Shown piece by piece: positions 26,629-34,991 of a stretch of DNA of 64,000 nt (position 1 is the stretch's first letter; every line of letters starts with the position of its first letter). The notes beneath the pieces are model-generated. The model was not told the DNA's origin and made no database searches. It worked only from the letters and a program-made list of their open reading frames with translations. Origin of the DNA: an uncultured Dokdonia sp. (GTDB taxonomy: Bacteria > Bacteroidota > Bacteroidia > Flavobacteriales > Flavobacteriaceae); the NCBI GenBank assembly GCA_913060645.1, contig CAJXSW010000002.1, forward strand, positions 1-64,000. Reading direction: 5' to 3'. The translations under genes and the position numbers were made by a program.

Positions 26629-27588
26629 TTAATCATTAAAGGTTACCGTGCTCTGACGTTCTCTGTTAACTGTTAGCTTTGTTACATCTGGACGAGAATA
26701 ATGCCCAGAAGGATCAAAATTCTGACGTTCCTCATACACTCTATTAAAATCTAAGGTGTGATATATATTACCTTCTGTTTCTATATCCGGAGGTAAGATG
26801 AATTCGCCATCTGGTCCTGCAATGCAAGAACCACCGTTTGAAGAGCGCTCTGGAGCGCGTTTTAAAATTTCATTGAGGTGAGGAGTATCTTCTGGAAAGT
26901 CCGTAGCAATTGCCATTCTGCTTGATACAGAGATTACATAACTACGAGATTCTCTTGCGATAAATCGTGTGATATCTTTCGTATTGTAATCACTTCCAGG
27001 CCATACGGCAATATGTAAATTTTCGCCTTGTGCATACATAGCAGCTCGTGGCAATGGCATCCAGTTCTCCCAGCAATTAAGACCACCTACAGTAAATTGT
27101 TTAAGAGGATGCACTTTTAGACCGTGACCATCTCCTGGCGCCCAAGTTAATCGCTCGTCATAGGTAGGCTGCAATTTGCGATGTACAGATTGTATTTCTC
27201 CATTTTGATTGATATACACTAAGGAGCAATATAAACTTGCACCTCCTCTATCCATTGGTTTTTCAATTATTCCAAGATATATTGCAATATTGAAATGTTT
27301 CGATAATGCACATATTTCATCTAGATCACCTCGCTCTATATCGACCGCATTTCTTGCGTAGTGTGCATGTAATTCCTTCACCACTTTTGTATCCCATGCC
27401 GCACCATCTGTAAGTGATAACCAATATGGATATCCAGGCAACAACCCTTCTCCAAAAACAATGAGTTCCGCCTCATTTTCGGCAGCTTCTTGAATGGCAA
27501 TTTTTATTTTTTTAATAGTCTCTTCTCTATTCCCCCAGACGGGAGCAATTTGGGCGAGAGCAACTTTTAAATGATTATGCTGCGACAT
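26629..27588 (-). CDS. Nitrilase (carbon-nitrogen hydrolase branch 1)
   Basis: 319 residues with the complete catalytic triad of the nitrilase superfamily: Glu47 (FGEGLLPGYP), Lys138 (HRKLQPTYDER) and Cys172 (GGLNCWENWMPL). The CWE(N/H) motif is that of true aliphatic/aromatic nitrilases, which convert nitriles to acids and ammonia, rather than amidases or carbamoylases. Cytoplasmic. Physiological substrate unknown. Monocistronic; divergent from the radical-SAM pair with a 169-bp region holding a palindrome copy. Confidence 0.92.
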   Translation of the reverse strand: MSQHNHLKVALAQIAPVWGNREETIKKIKIAIQEAAENEAELIVFGEGLLPGYPYWLSLTDGAAWDTKVVKELHAHYARNAVDIERGDLDEICALSKHFNIAIYLGIIEKPMDRGGASLYCSLVYINQNGEIQSVHRKLQPTYDERLTWAPGDGHGLKVHPLKQFTVGGLNCWENWMPLPRAAMYAQGENLHIAVWPGSDYNTKDITRFIARESRSYVISVSSRMAIATDFPEDTPHLNEILKRAPERSSNGGSCIAGPDGEFILPPDIETEGNIYHTLDFNRVYEERQNFDPSGHYSRPDVTKLTVNRERQSTVTFND

Positions 27589-27652
27589 ATGTATAGTTTA
27601 AAAAAGTGATGATGTTAAAAGTACTAAATAGTAGTCGGCTTAATGGGGTTAC

Positions 27653-27666
27653 GCTTTCGCGAAAGC
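27653..27666. repeat. TTTCGCGAAA palindrome copy 13 (intergenic)
   Basis: GCTTTCGCGAAAGC, 18-bp symmetric, in the divergent nitrilase / radical-SAM region. Confidence 0.95.
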
Positions 27667-27757
27667 GTGCTTATTTCTTTCAATACCATTCACAAAATTT
27701 GAGATGCAATCCATAAATTAGGAATTATTCCATAATTTTGTTTTAAATCCTATTGCT

Positions 27758-29044
27758 ATGAATTTCGAACGTATTAAAGAAAAGCTCAACATCCTCGCAG
27801 ATGCTGCAAAATATGATGTCTCTTGCTCTTCTAGTGGAAGTAAGCGTGCAAATAAAAATAAAGGCTTAGGAGATTCTAGTGGCATGGGAATTTGCCATAC
27901 CTATACAGAAGATGGACGATGTGTATCGTTATTGAAAATCTTACTTACTAATCATTGCATTTTTGACTGTGCATATTGCGTGACTCGCAAAAGTAATGAT
28001 GTAAAACGTGCCGCTTTCAAAGTGCAAGAGGTAGTGGATCTCACCATCAACTTTTACCGTAGAAATTATATTGAAGGCTTATTTTTAAGTAGCGGTATTT
28101 TTAAAAATGCCGACTATACAATGGAGCGCCTGGTTCTAGTTGCTAAGAAACTACGTCTTGAAGAAAATTTTAATGGCTATATCCATCTCAAATCTATTCC
28201 TGGAGCGAGTGACGAGTTAATGAGAGAAGCAGGACTTTATGCCGATAGACTTTCGGTAAATATTGAAATACCCACTGAGCAAGGCCTCAAACTACTCGCT
28301 CCAGATAAAAAGCGCGAAGACTTTATAAAGCCTATGCTTAAGGTTAAAAATGAAATCATCCAATATAAAAGTGAGAAGAAGCTTATAAAAAGCACTCCTA
28401 TATATGCACCCGCTGGACAAAGTACCCAAATGATTATAGGTGCTACTGGCGAGACAGATGCTCAAATCATGTACACAAGCGCATACTTTTATAAAGAATT
28501 CCAGATGAAAAGGGTGTACTACTCTGGTTACATCCCTATAAGTCATGACGAGCGATTACCTTCTATAGGTACAGATGTGCCTATGTTACGAGAAAATAGG
28601 TTGTATCAAACAGACTGGCTATTGCGATTTTATGGATTTAGCATACAAGAATTACTTAACAAAGAACATCCTAATCTTGAAACGGATATCGACCCAAAAT
28701 TAAGTTGGGCACTACGCAACTTACAGCACTTCCCTGTAGATGTAAATCATGCAGACCGCAGATTGCTCGCTCGCATTCCTGGTGTAGGAATGCGCTCTGT
28801 AGATAAAATTATTAACGCACGTAGATATAGAAAACTGGGCTGGGAACATCTTAAAACTATAGGCATCTCTATGAATCGTGCTCAGTATTTTCTCGTTTGC
28901 GCCTCTTCACAATTTGAAACAAAAGACCGCACCGCTGCACAACTTAAAAGTTTAATCATGGGAACCTCTGCTAGTAAATGGCGAGGTGCTTACAGCAGCC
29001 AGCTTAACCTTTTTGAATCTAATGCAAATGTAACTGTGTCGTAA
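27758..29044 (+). CDS. Putative DNA modification/repair radical SAM protein
   Basis: 428 residues. The radical-SAM [4Fe-4S] motif CxxxCxxC is Cys67, Cys71, Cys74 (CIFDCAYC), with three further Cys residues upstream (23, 46, 55). A helix-hairpin-helix-like region lies near the C-terminus (NHADRRLLARIPGVGMRSVD), consistent with DNA binding. This is the family described as a radical SAM protein linked to uracil-DNA-glycosylase-like genes (the TIGR03916 type). It is followed 1 bp later by its usual partner (TIGR03915 type). The chemical reaction is not established to my knowledge; a role in DNA base modification or repair is inferred from domains and co-occurrence. Confidence 0.9.
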   Translation: MNFERIKEKLNILADAAKYDVSCSSSGSKRANKNKGLGDSSGMGICHTYTEDGRCVSLLKILLTNHCIFDCAYCVTRKSNDVKRAAFKVQEVVDLTINFYRRNYIEGLFLSSGIFKNADYTMERLVLVAKKLRLEENFNGYIHLKSIPGASDELMREAGLYADRLSVNIEIPTEQGLKLLAPDKKREDFIKPMLKVKNEIIQYKSEKKLIKSTPIYAPAGQSTQMIIGATGETDAQIMYTSAYFYKEFQMKRVYYSGYIPISHDERLPSIGTDVPMLRENRLYQTDWLLRFYGFSIQELLNKEHPNLETDIDPKLSWALRNLQHFPVDVNHADRRLLARIPGVGMRSVDKIINARRYRKLGWEHLKTIGISMNRAQYFLVCASSQFETKDRTAAQLKSLIMGTSASKWRGAYSSQLNLFESNANVTVS

Positions 29045-29045
29045 G

Positions 29046-29816
29046 ATGGGAATGATAGATCAATATATCTATGATGGAAGTTTTGAGGGTTTTCTCACTG
29101 CAGTATTTGAGGTTTATGACCGTAAACCTACACGAGTAAAAATTGTAAGCGAGCGACTAGTCACCGAAAATTTCTTTGATGAGGAGCATACAATATATAC
29201 AGATCAAGCAAAATCTGATCGTGTATGGAAAGGTATTGAAGATAAAATAGGAAAGAAGGCGGGAAATCTCATTTACAAAGCATTTTTAAGTGAGCAATCA
29301 GATAGAGAACAGGTGCTTTTACGTATTATTAAAAAAGGATTTAAAGGTGAAAATGTGACAGACAACTTTGCAGATATCGACGTTTTGAGACTTACCAATT
29401 TGGTTAAAATTGTAGGACGCGAGAAACATAGAATGGATGCCTTTATAAGATTTAGACTCACTAAGGACAACGTTTATTTTGCAGAGGTAGAACCAGATTT
29501 TGATACATTACCACTCAATGCAATCCACTTTAAAAATAGATATGCAGATCAAAAGTGGCTCATCTATGATCGCTGCAGGAATTATGGGATTTTTTATGAT
29601 TTAAAGACTGTCAACTATGTGCAGCTTGAAATCTCAAATGATATTAATAGTAGTCTTGCTGCGCCATTTTACTTCACCCATGATGAAATGCACTATCAAG
29701 ATTTATGGAAAAACTATTTTAAAAGCACCAATATTCCTTCTCGCAAAAACATGAGATTGCACTTACAGCATGTACCTAAGAGATACTGGAAATATTTAAG
29801 TGAGAAGCAGCCGTAA
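29046..29816 (+). CDS. Putative DNA repair protein, partner of the radical SAM gene
   Basis: 256 residues of the TIGR03915/DUF4130 type. Recognisable features are YIYDGSFEGFLTAVFEVYD at the N-terminus, the block VLRLTNLVKIVGREKHRMDAFIRF and an aromatic, His-rich C-terminal part (KNRYADQKWLIYDRCRNYGIFYD, split by a turn; MHYQDLWKNYFKSTNI; HVPKRYWKYL). In many bacteria this domain is fused to, or next to, a uracil-DNA glycosylase; here it is alone. Start codon 1 bp after the upstream stop indicates one operon. Catalytic residues are not known. Confidence 0.88.
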   Translation: MGMIDQYIYDGSFEGFLTAVFEVYDRKPTRVKIVSERLVTENFFDEEHTIYTDQAKSDRVWKGIEDKIGKKAGNLIYKAFLSEQSDREQVLLRIIKKGFKGENVTDNFADIDVLRLTNLVKIVGREKHRMDAFIRFRLTKDNVYFAEVEPDFDTLPLNAIHFKNRYADQKWLIYDRCRNYGIFYDLKTVNYVQLEISNDINSSLAAPFYFTHDEMHYQDLWKNYFKSTNIPSRKNMRLHLQHVPKRYWKYLSEKQP

Positions 29817-29829
29817 ATAGGGTCATTAC

Positions 29830-29843
29830 GCTTTCGCGAAAGC
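29830..29843. repeat. TTTCGCGAAA palindrome copy 14 (intergenic, convergent)
   Basis: GCTTTCGCGAAAGC 14 bp after the repair-protein stop. The 60-bp convergent gap contains no ordinary T-tract terminator hairpin. Confidence 0.95.
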
Positions 29844-29876
29844 GCAACTAAGACTTATAAAAAAATAAAAGTATTC

Positions 29877-30326
29877 CTAATTAAGATTGCGCTTATCTAC
29901 AAAAAAGCGCTTCATGATACTTTCACACTCTTGAGCGAGCACTCCGCTTTTTACTTTTGTCTTAGGATGTAAGGTGGTACCCATCACATCATAACCACGC
30001 CTCAAATCTTTTGCACCATAAACAATTCTCCCGATTTGACTCCAGTAGAGTGCGCCAGCACACATCTGACAAGGTTCTAAAGTAACATACAACGTACATT
30101 GCTGAAGATATTTACCACCTATAAAACTAGAAGCACTTGTAATCGCTTGCATCTCTGCATGTGCGGTTACATCTGTCAAGCGCTCTGTGAGATTGTGTGC
30201 TCTAGCAATAATCATGTTATCAATTACCACCACAGCACCAACAGGGATTTCACCTTGATCAAAAGCGGCTTGAGCTTCTTGCAAAGCCTTCTTCATAAAG
30301 TAAGCATCATCATAAGGTTCTAGCAT
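29877..30326 (-). CDS. tadA: tRNA-specific adenosine-34 deaminase
   Basis: 149-residue zinc deaminase converting A34 to inosine in tRNA-Arg(ACG). The HAE motif (His57, Glu59) and PCxxC (Cys86, Cys89) form the zinc site and proton shuttle. MKKALQEAQAAFDQGEIPVG is the usual family start. The length is typical. Convergent with the radical-SAM operon and divergent from dxs (about 50 bp). Confidence 0.95.
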   Translation of the reverse strand: MLEPYDDAYFMKKALQEAQAAFDQGEIPVGAVVVIDNMIIARAHNLTERLTDVTAHAEMQAITSASSFIGGKYLQQCTLYVTLEPCQMCAGALYWSQIGRIVYGAKDLRRGYDVMGTTLHPKTKVKSGVLAQECESIMKRFFVDKRNLN

Positions 30327-30367
30327 GTATCCTGTTTTTAATAATATAAAAATACATATTCAAGATG

Positions 30368-30375
30368 TACCTTTG
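30368..30375 (+). promoter_or_regulatory. Promoter -7 element for dxs
   Basis: TACCTTTG matches TAnnTTTG and ends 4 bp before the ATG at 30380. This argues against the upstream in-frame ATG at 30365 and for a leaderless dxs transcript. Confidence 0.5.
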
Positions 30376-30379
30376 TAAC

Positions 30380-32143
30380 ATGCCAGAGAGTATTCTTGAT
30401 ACTATAAAAACACCGAGCGATTTGCGTCTATTGACGCAAGAGCAACTACCCCAACTTGCCGTAGAGCTTCGTCGTTTTATTATTGATATTATTGCGACTA
30501 AGGAAGGTCATCTAGGCGCTAGTTTAGGAGTTGTAGAAATTACAATTGCCTTACACTATATATTTAACACTCCAGAAGACAATCTTATCTGGGATGTGGG
30601 TCACCAAGCATACGGGCATAAAATACTAACTGGAAGAAAAGATGTTTTTCATACTAACAGGCAAAAGGGCGGCATAAGTGGTTTTCCTAACCGTATGGAG
30701 AGTGTGTATGACACCTTTGGCACAGGTCACAGTAGCACTTCCATCTCTGCAGCGTTAGGTATGGCGATGGCCGCAACATTAAAGGGCCAAAAAAATAGAC
30801 ATCATATCGCCGTAATAGGAGATGCCTCTATAGCGAGCGGAATGGCTTTTGAAGGACTCAATCATGCCGGAGTAACTAATGCTAACCTACTAGTAATTCT
30901 TAACGACAATGCTATAGGAATTGACCCAAGTGTGGGAGCACTTAAAAAGTATCTAACTAACGTAAAGAAAGGCACTGCTAGAGAAGACAACATCTTTGAA
31001 GCGCTTAATTTTAAATATTTTGGCCCAGTAGACGGCCATGATCTACCTAAAATACTAGAAACCTTAGATGCTCTTAAAAAAGTAAAAGGTCCAAAATTCT
31101 TACATGTAATTACCACAAAAGGAAAGGGACTAGCCCTCGCCGAACAGGAACAGATCACCTATCACGCGCCTGGGAAATTTGACGCTATTACTGGCATCAG
31201 AGTAAAGAAAGAGGAAATAGCAGAACCTCCAAAATACCAAGATGTTTTTGGGCATACCATCGTAGAGCTCGCAACACTTAATAAAAAAATTATAGGTGTT
31301 ACACCTGCCATGCCTACAGGAAGTTCCCTTAAGTACATGATTGCTGCTTTTCCCGATCGTGCGTTTGACGTAGGTATTGCAGAGCAACATGCCGTAACCC
31401 TTTCCGCAGGAATGGCTACAGAGGGAATGGTAGTTTTTTGCAACATTTACTCTACTTTTTTACAACGGGCATACGACCAAATTATTCATGATGTCGCGTT
31501 GCAAAATCTACCTGTGATTTTTTGTTTAGATCGCGCCGGCCTCGTGGGGCAAGACGGCGGAACTCATCAAGGTGTCTTTGATCTAGCATATCTCAATTGT
31601 ATACCTAATCTCATTATATATGCCCCAAGTGATGAGATTGCGCTTCGCAATATTTTATATACTGCACAACTTGGATTAGAACATCCTATTGCCATACGAT
31701 ATCCTCGCGGTCGCGGTATTCATATAGACTGGCAGCTTCCTTTTAAAAAAATAGAAATAGGCAAAGGGCACTGTATTCAGCAAGGTGAAAATGTTGCCAT
31801 TATAAGTATAGGAAGCATTTTAAACAATGTTCTGGCAGCGGTAGAACAATCTAAAAATGAATGCGGTATTTATGACATTGGCTTTTTAAAACCAATTGAC
31901 ACCGACTTATTAGACAAGATTTTTGAAAAATACAATCATATCGTTACTGTGGAAGATGGCTCAAAAATAGGTGGACTGGGTAGTGTTGTGGGTGATTACG
32001 CTTTCGCGAAAGCGTACAAAGGTAAACTCACCGTCCTAGGAATACCAGACGCGTTTATAGAACATGCCACCGTAGAAGAGCAATATGAAGAAGCTGGAAT
32101 ATCTGTAAACGCAATCACAAGATTTCTTAAAAATCTTGCATAA
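30380..32143 (+). CDS. dxs: 1-deoxy-D-xylulose-5-phosphate synthase
   Basis: 587 residues from the ATG at 30380; an ATG 15 bp upstream lies on top of the promoter element. A thiamine-diphosphate enzyme condensing pyruvate and glyceraldehyde-3-phosphate, first step of the MEP isoprenoid pathway. GHLGASLGVVE carries the catalytic-type His, GDASIASGMAFEGLNHAG is the ThDP/Mg motif (usual GDGA replaced by GDAS), and DRAGLVGQDGGTHQG belongs to the transketolase pyrimidine domain. It is shorter than E. coli Dxs (620). A palindrome copy encodes YAFAKAYK near the C-terminus. Confidence 0.96.
   Translation: MPESILDTIKTPSDLRLLTQEQLPQLAVELRRFIIDIIATKEGHLGASLGVVEITIALHYIFNTPEDNLIWDVGHQAYGHKILTGRKDVFHTNRQKGGISGFPNRMESVYDTFGTGHSSTSISAALGMAMAATLKGQKNRHHIAVIGDASIASGMAFEGLNHAGVTNANLLVILNDNAIGIDPSVGALKKYLTNVKKGTAREDNIFEALNFKYFGPVDGHDLPKILETLDALKKVKGPKFLHVITTKGKGLALAEQEQITYHAPGKFDAITGIRVKKEEIAEPPKYQDVFGHTIVELATLNKKIIGVTPAMPTGSSLKYMIAAFPDRAFDVGIAEQHAVTLSAGMATEGMVVFCNIYSTFLQRAYDQIIHDVALQNLPVIFCLDRAGLVGQDGGTHQGVFDLAYLNCIPNLIIYAPSDEIALRNILYTAQLGLEHPIAIRYPRGRGIHIDWQLPFKKIEIGKGHCIQQGENVAIISIGSILNNVLAAVEQSKNECGIYDIGFLKPIDTDLLDKIFEKYNHIVTVEDGSKIGGLGSVVGDYAFAKAYKGKLTVLGIPDAFIEHATVEEQYEEAGISVNAITRFLKNLA
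32000..32013. repeat. TTTCGCGAAA palindrome copy 15 (coding, AFAKA frame, 20-bp form)
   Basis: TACGCTTTCGCGAAAGCGTA inside dxs, read as Y-A-F-A-K-A-Y. Confidence 0.95.
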
Positions 32144-32176
32144 AAAAATCGGCAGACTATATGAGTCTGCCGATTT
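32142..32176. terminator. Bidirectional terminator between dxs and the M36 protease
   Basis: 13-bp stem AAATCGGCAGACT/AGTCTGCCGATTT with a 5-nt loop; an A run on the left gives a strong T tail for the minus strand. Confidence 0.85.
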
Positions 32177-32199
32177 ATTATTTAGTGATCTATCTAATG

Positions 32200-34902
32200 T
32201 TACTCGATAATAATCTTGATAGTTTCAGTAGTATTAGTACTCTGAACTTGTAGTAAATAAATACCTGTTGCAAGCCCTTCTGCTTGTAATCTTACAGTAC
32301 CTTCAAGCACAGCATCTTTAGTATATACCACACGTCCGTTTATATCAATAATTTTCACAGTTCCTCCACCTTGAGGTGTATTTACTGCGATATTGATATT
32401 ACCGTTACTTGGATTAGGAAACACACTGAATGCTCCAACTGCTGCAACTCTATCTACAGAAAGAGGTCCTAAGCAAGGATTAAGATTATCTGGCGGTAAA
32501 TCTGTAGCAGAAGTTCCATCCTCTCTCTCTCTCCAATCACCTTGATCTGCAGAAAAACCTAAACCTCTATTTGCAAAAGCATTCCAAATAATACATCCGG
32601 CAGTAGCTTTTGTGTCCTCATCTGTAAAATATGGACTCATCTCTACGGCTGCTAGTATCGCATCTCTACCATCTACAAATCCTGGATTACACGGCTGTAA
32701 TTTAAGACCATCCATTACTAATTGAAGAGCTATATTATTACCTCCTGTTCCATTATAAATATCTGCATCAAAACCAAATTCATCTATAAATCCCCATGTC
32801 ATATCCCAGATCATGGTTGCCCATACATAACCTACTGGGTGCGGTGCAGTGGTATTTTCGAATACCGCAACAGAATCATATGATGAATCATTAATAGCTA
32901 GATCTGTACTATACGGAGTTGGACGTATACCGCCACCATCTGTAGGCTGTCCTATTGCATAAGTTCCAATACCTCTTACATCTGCACCAGTGTCTCCTTC
33001 CCTCATAGTAAGCATAAGTCCGAAATAATCCGACCACCCCTCACTCATTACTTCTGTAGCTCTGCCTGGAATACAACCATCTGCATTAAACTGTACACAA
33101 GTCCTCATACAGTTAGAATTGTTTGCACCTCCTGTTAATCTATTTGACACACCGTGTCCATATTCATGAGCTACTATACCATTATCTAAATTACCGTCAA
33201 TCTGAAATGGACCGTCGTTAAGAAGAGATCCATTTATCACTTCTCCATTCTGTAACGCTGCGATTAAAGCTTCTCCATTTTCTTGAGAGACCATTACACT
33301 AGGTATCGTGACCTGATCACCTGTTGCTCCTGGAGCCATTCCTATTGGTGCATCAGGAACATTATTTACTACAATTACTGCAATTGCCCCTGCTTGTTCT
33401 GCTGATAATACCTTAGTTCCAAACTCACATGCACCTCTTCTTAATAGGGCAATCTTTCCAGCTACATCAGCCGCATTTGTCACATTATCACAACCATCAA
33501 GCTCATCTGTTGACTCTCCCGCATTATCGTCTAACAGTATAGCAAGTTCTCCTTGTAGTGCAGTTTCTTCGGGAAGAGGAGCTCCAAATCCAGCAGGAAT
33601 TCCAACATATGAACCTGCTAAAGATCCATCAAGAATCGTAACAGCTTCTCCTGGAGGTCCACTTGCTGTCCAAAGGAACATTTGCATTCTTGGGTTGTTA
33701 CCATCTGGTGGAGTTGCAAAGTTTGCATTATTAAGTCCAGATCCGTCTTGAGAATCAGCAATTACAAAATCATTTCCTATTCCTAAATTGGAATAGTTAG
33801 TCTGTTGAAAGTTTCCACTCTCCTCATCAAAACCGTAAAGAAAGAGAACATCATGCATGATGTTATTCCAATAAAATAAATTTGTTGTGGACGCTTCTAG
33901 CATATTTACTGGATCTGTGTCAAATGCATATGGAAAATCAAAGTTCAAAGCATCACCGCCATTTGGCGAAGTACCTCCTGTATCCTCGTTATCTCCTAAT
34001 ATATCATCCCAAGCAAGTACGTTATTACCACGTGTTATTGTAAACTCAGCTCCTGCTGCGCCATCTGTATCATGCCATCCAAATGGAGAAGCGTCAAGAT
34101 TCTGTGGATTTACAACTAATGAAGCATCACCATGATTAGGACTCTCTAAAGGAAGGGCGTATACATTATACTGCTCCCCAGCGAAAGCTGCGCTAGCTTC
34201 TTCTGTTTTAAATAAAGAAAAGTCTTTTTTAGCAACCTTTTTATTCTTCTGTAATGTTTGATGATTGTGAGTACTAAAAGAACAAGAAATTACCCAATCG
34301 TTCTGATTGATAATTTCTCCTGTTTGAGCATCTACGCGCACACTCCACCAATGCTTACCATCAAGAGTATGAATATTGAGATCCCAACCAAGCTTTAACT
34401 CCTCACCTACTGGTACATAAACTAATTCTACAGGTACATCTTCTAAAGAAACACCACCATTCGTTAGTAAAAACTCTTTGGTAGTTACAGTCTCAATTAA
34501 AGAAAAGTTGCCAGTACCTAAACCTAATTCAGCTGCTGCTGCGGTTGCTGCTTGTAAAGGATTTAGTTGTGGCGTTGTTACATTTACACGAGCAGATACG
34601 TTTGCTTCAAGAGTGTTTGAAAAATAAACTAATTCTTGACCTTTAAACGCTCCATTAACCGTAGCATTAAATATCGAAATATCATTATACTTCTGTCCTG
34701 CATATACATGCATTACATCAGTTTTTTGAGTTTTGCTCTTACTATAAATATATAGTTCATTAATGTCTTGAGATCCAATTCCTAATTGGCTCCTTTCTGA
34801 GGTAATTTCCTGCTTGAGCAGTGATAAATAATCCTGCGCCTGAACACCCATTGAGGTGACAAACAACAAAAACATTAAAATCTTAACGTAATTTTTTTTC
34901 AT
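32200..34902 (-). CDS. Secreted M36 (fungalysin) metalloprotease with PA domain and T9SS sorting signal
   Basis: 900 residues. Signal peptide 1-22 (KILMFLLFVTSMGVQA), an FTP-type propeptide (about 25-200), the M36 catalytic domain with zinc motif HEYGH (579-583) and the downstream Glu in EGWSDYF, interrupted by a PA domain (about 420-560, LLRRGACEFGTKVLSAEQAGA). The C-terminal ~75 residues (FSVFPNPSNGNINIAV ... GIYLLQVQ) form a type A T9SS sorting domain. The protein is therefore exported by Sec and then through the type IX system to the surface or medium, where it should degrade proteins after autoprocessing. Monocistronic. Confidence 0.94.
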   Translation of the reverse strand: MKKNYVKILMFLLFVTSMGVQAQDYLSLLKQEITSERSQLGIGSQDINELYIYSKSKTQKTDVMHVYAGQKYNDISIFNATVNGAFKGQELVYFSNTLEANVSARVNVTTPQLNPLQAATAAAAELGLGTGNFSLIETVTTKEFLLTNGGVSLEDVPVELVYVPVGEELKLGWDLNIHTLDGKHWWSVRVDAQTGEIINQNDWVISCSFSTHNHQTLQKNKKVAKKDFSLFKTEEASAAFAGEQYNVYALPLESPNHGDASLVVNPQNLDASPFGWHDTDGAAGAEFTITRGNNVLAWDDILGDNEDTGGTSPNGGDALNFDFPYAFDTDPVNMLEASTTNLFYWNNIMHDVLFLYGFDEESGNFQQTNYSNLGIGNDFVIADSQDGSGLNNANFATPPDGNNPRMQMFLWTASGPPGEAVTILDGSLAGSYVGIPAGFGAPLPEETALQGELAILLDDNAGESTDELDGCDNVTNAADVAGKIALLRRGACEFGTKVLSAEQAGAIAVIVVNNVPDAPIGMAPGATGDQVTIPSVMVSQENGEALIAALQNGEVINGSLLNDGPFQIDGNLDNGIVAHEYGHGVSNRLTGGANNSNCMRTCVQFNADGCIPGRATEVMSEGWSDYFGLMLTMREGDTGADVRGIGTYAIGQPTDGGGIRPTPYSTDLAINDSSYDSVAVFENTTAPHPVGYVWATMIWDMTWGFIDEFGFDADIYNGTGGNNIALQLVMDGLKLQPCNPGFVDGRDAILAAVEMSPYFTDEDTKATAGCIIWNAFANRGLGFSADQGDWREREDGTSATDLPPDNLNPCLGPLSVDRVAAVGAFSVFPNPSNGNINIAVNTPQGGGTVKIIDINGRVVYTKDAVLEGTVRLQAEGLATGIYLLQVQSTNTTETIKIIIE

Positions 34903-34991
34903 AGAAATATAGGATTTAATTTGAATTTTGAAATAAAATTAAACGAAACCCACTAACCTCGCAATGAATGCGCGTTCATTAACACAATTGT

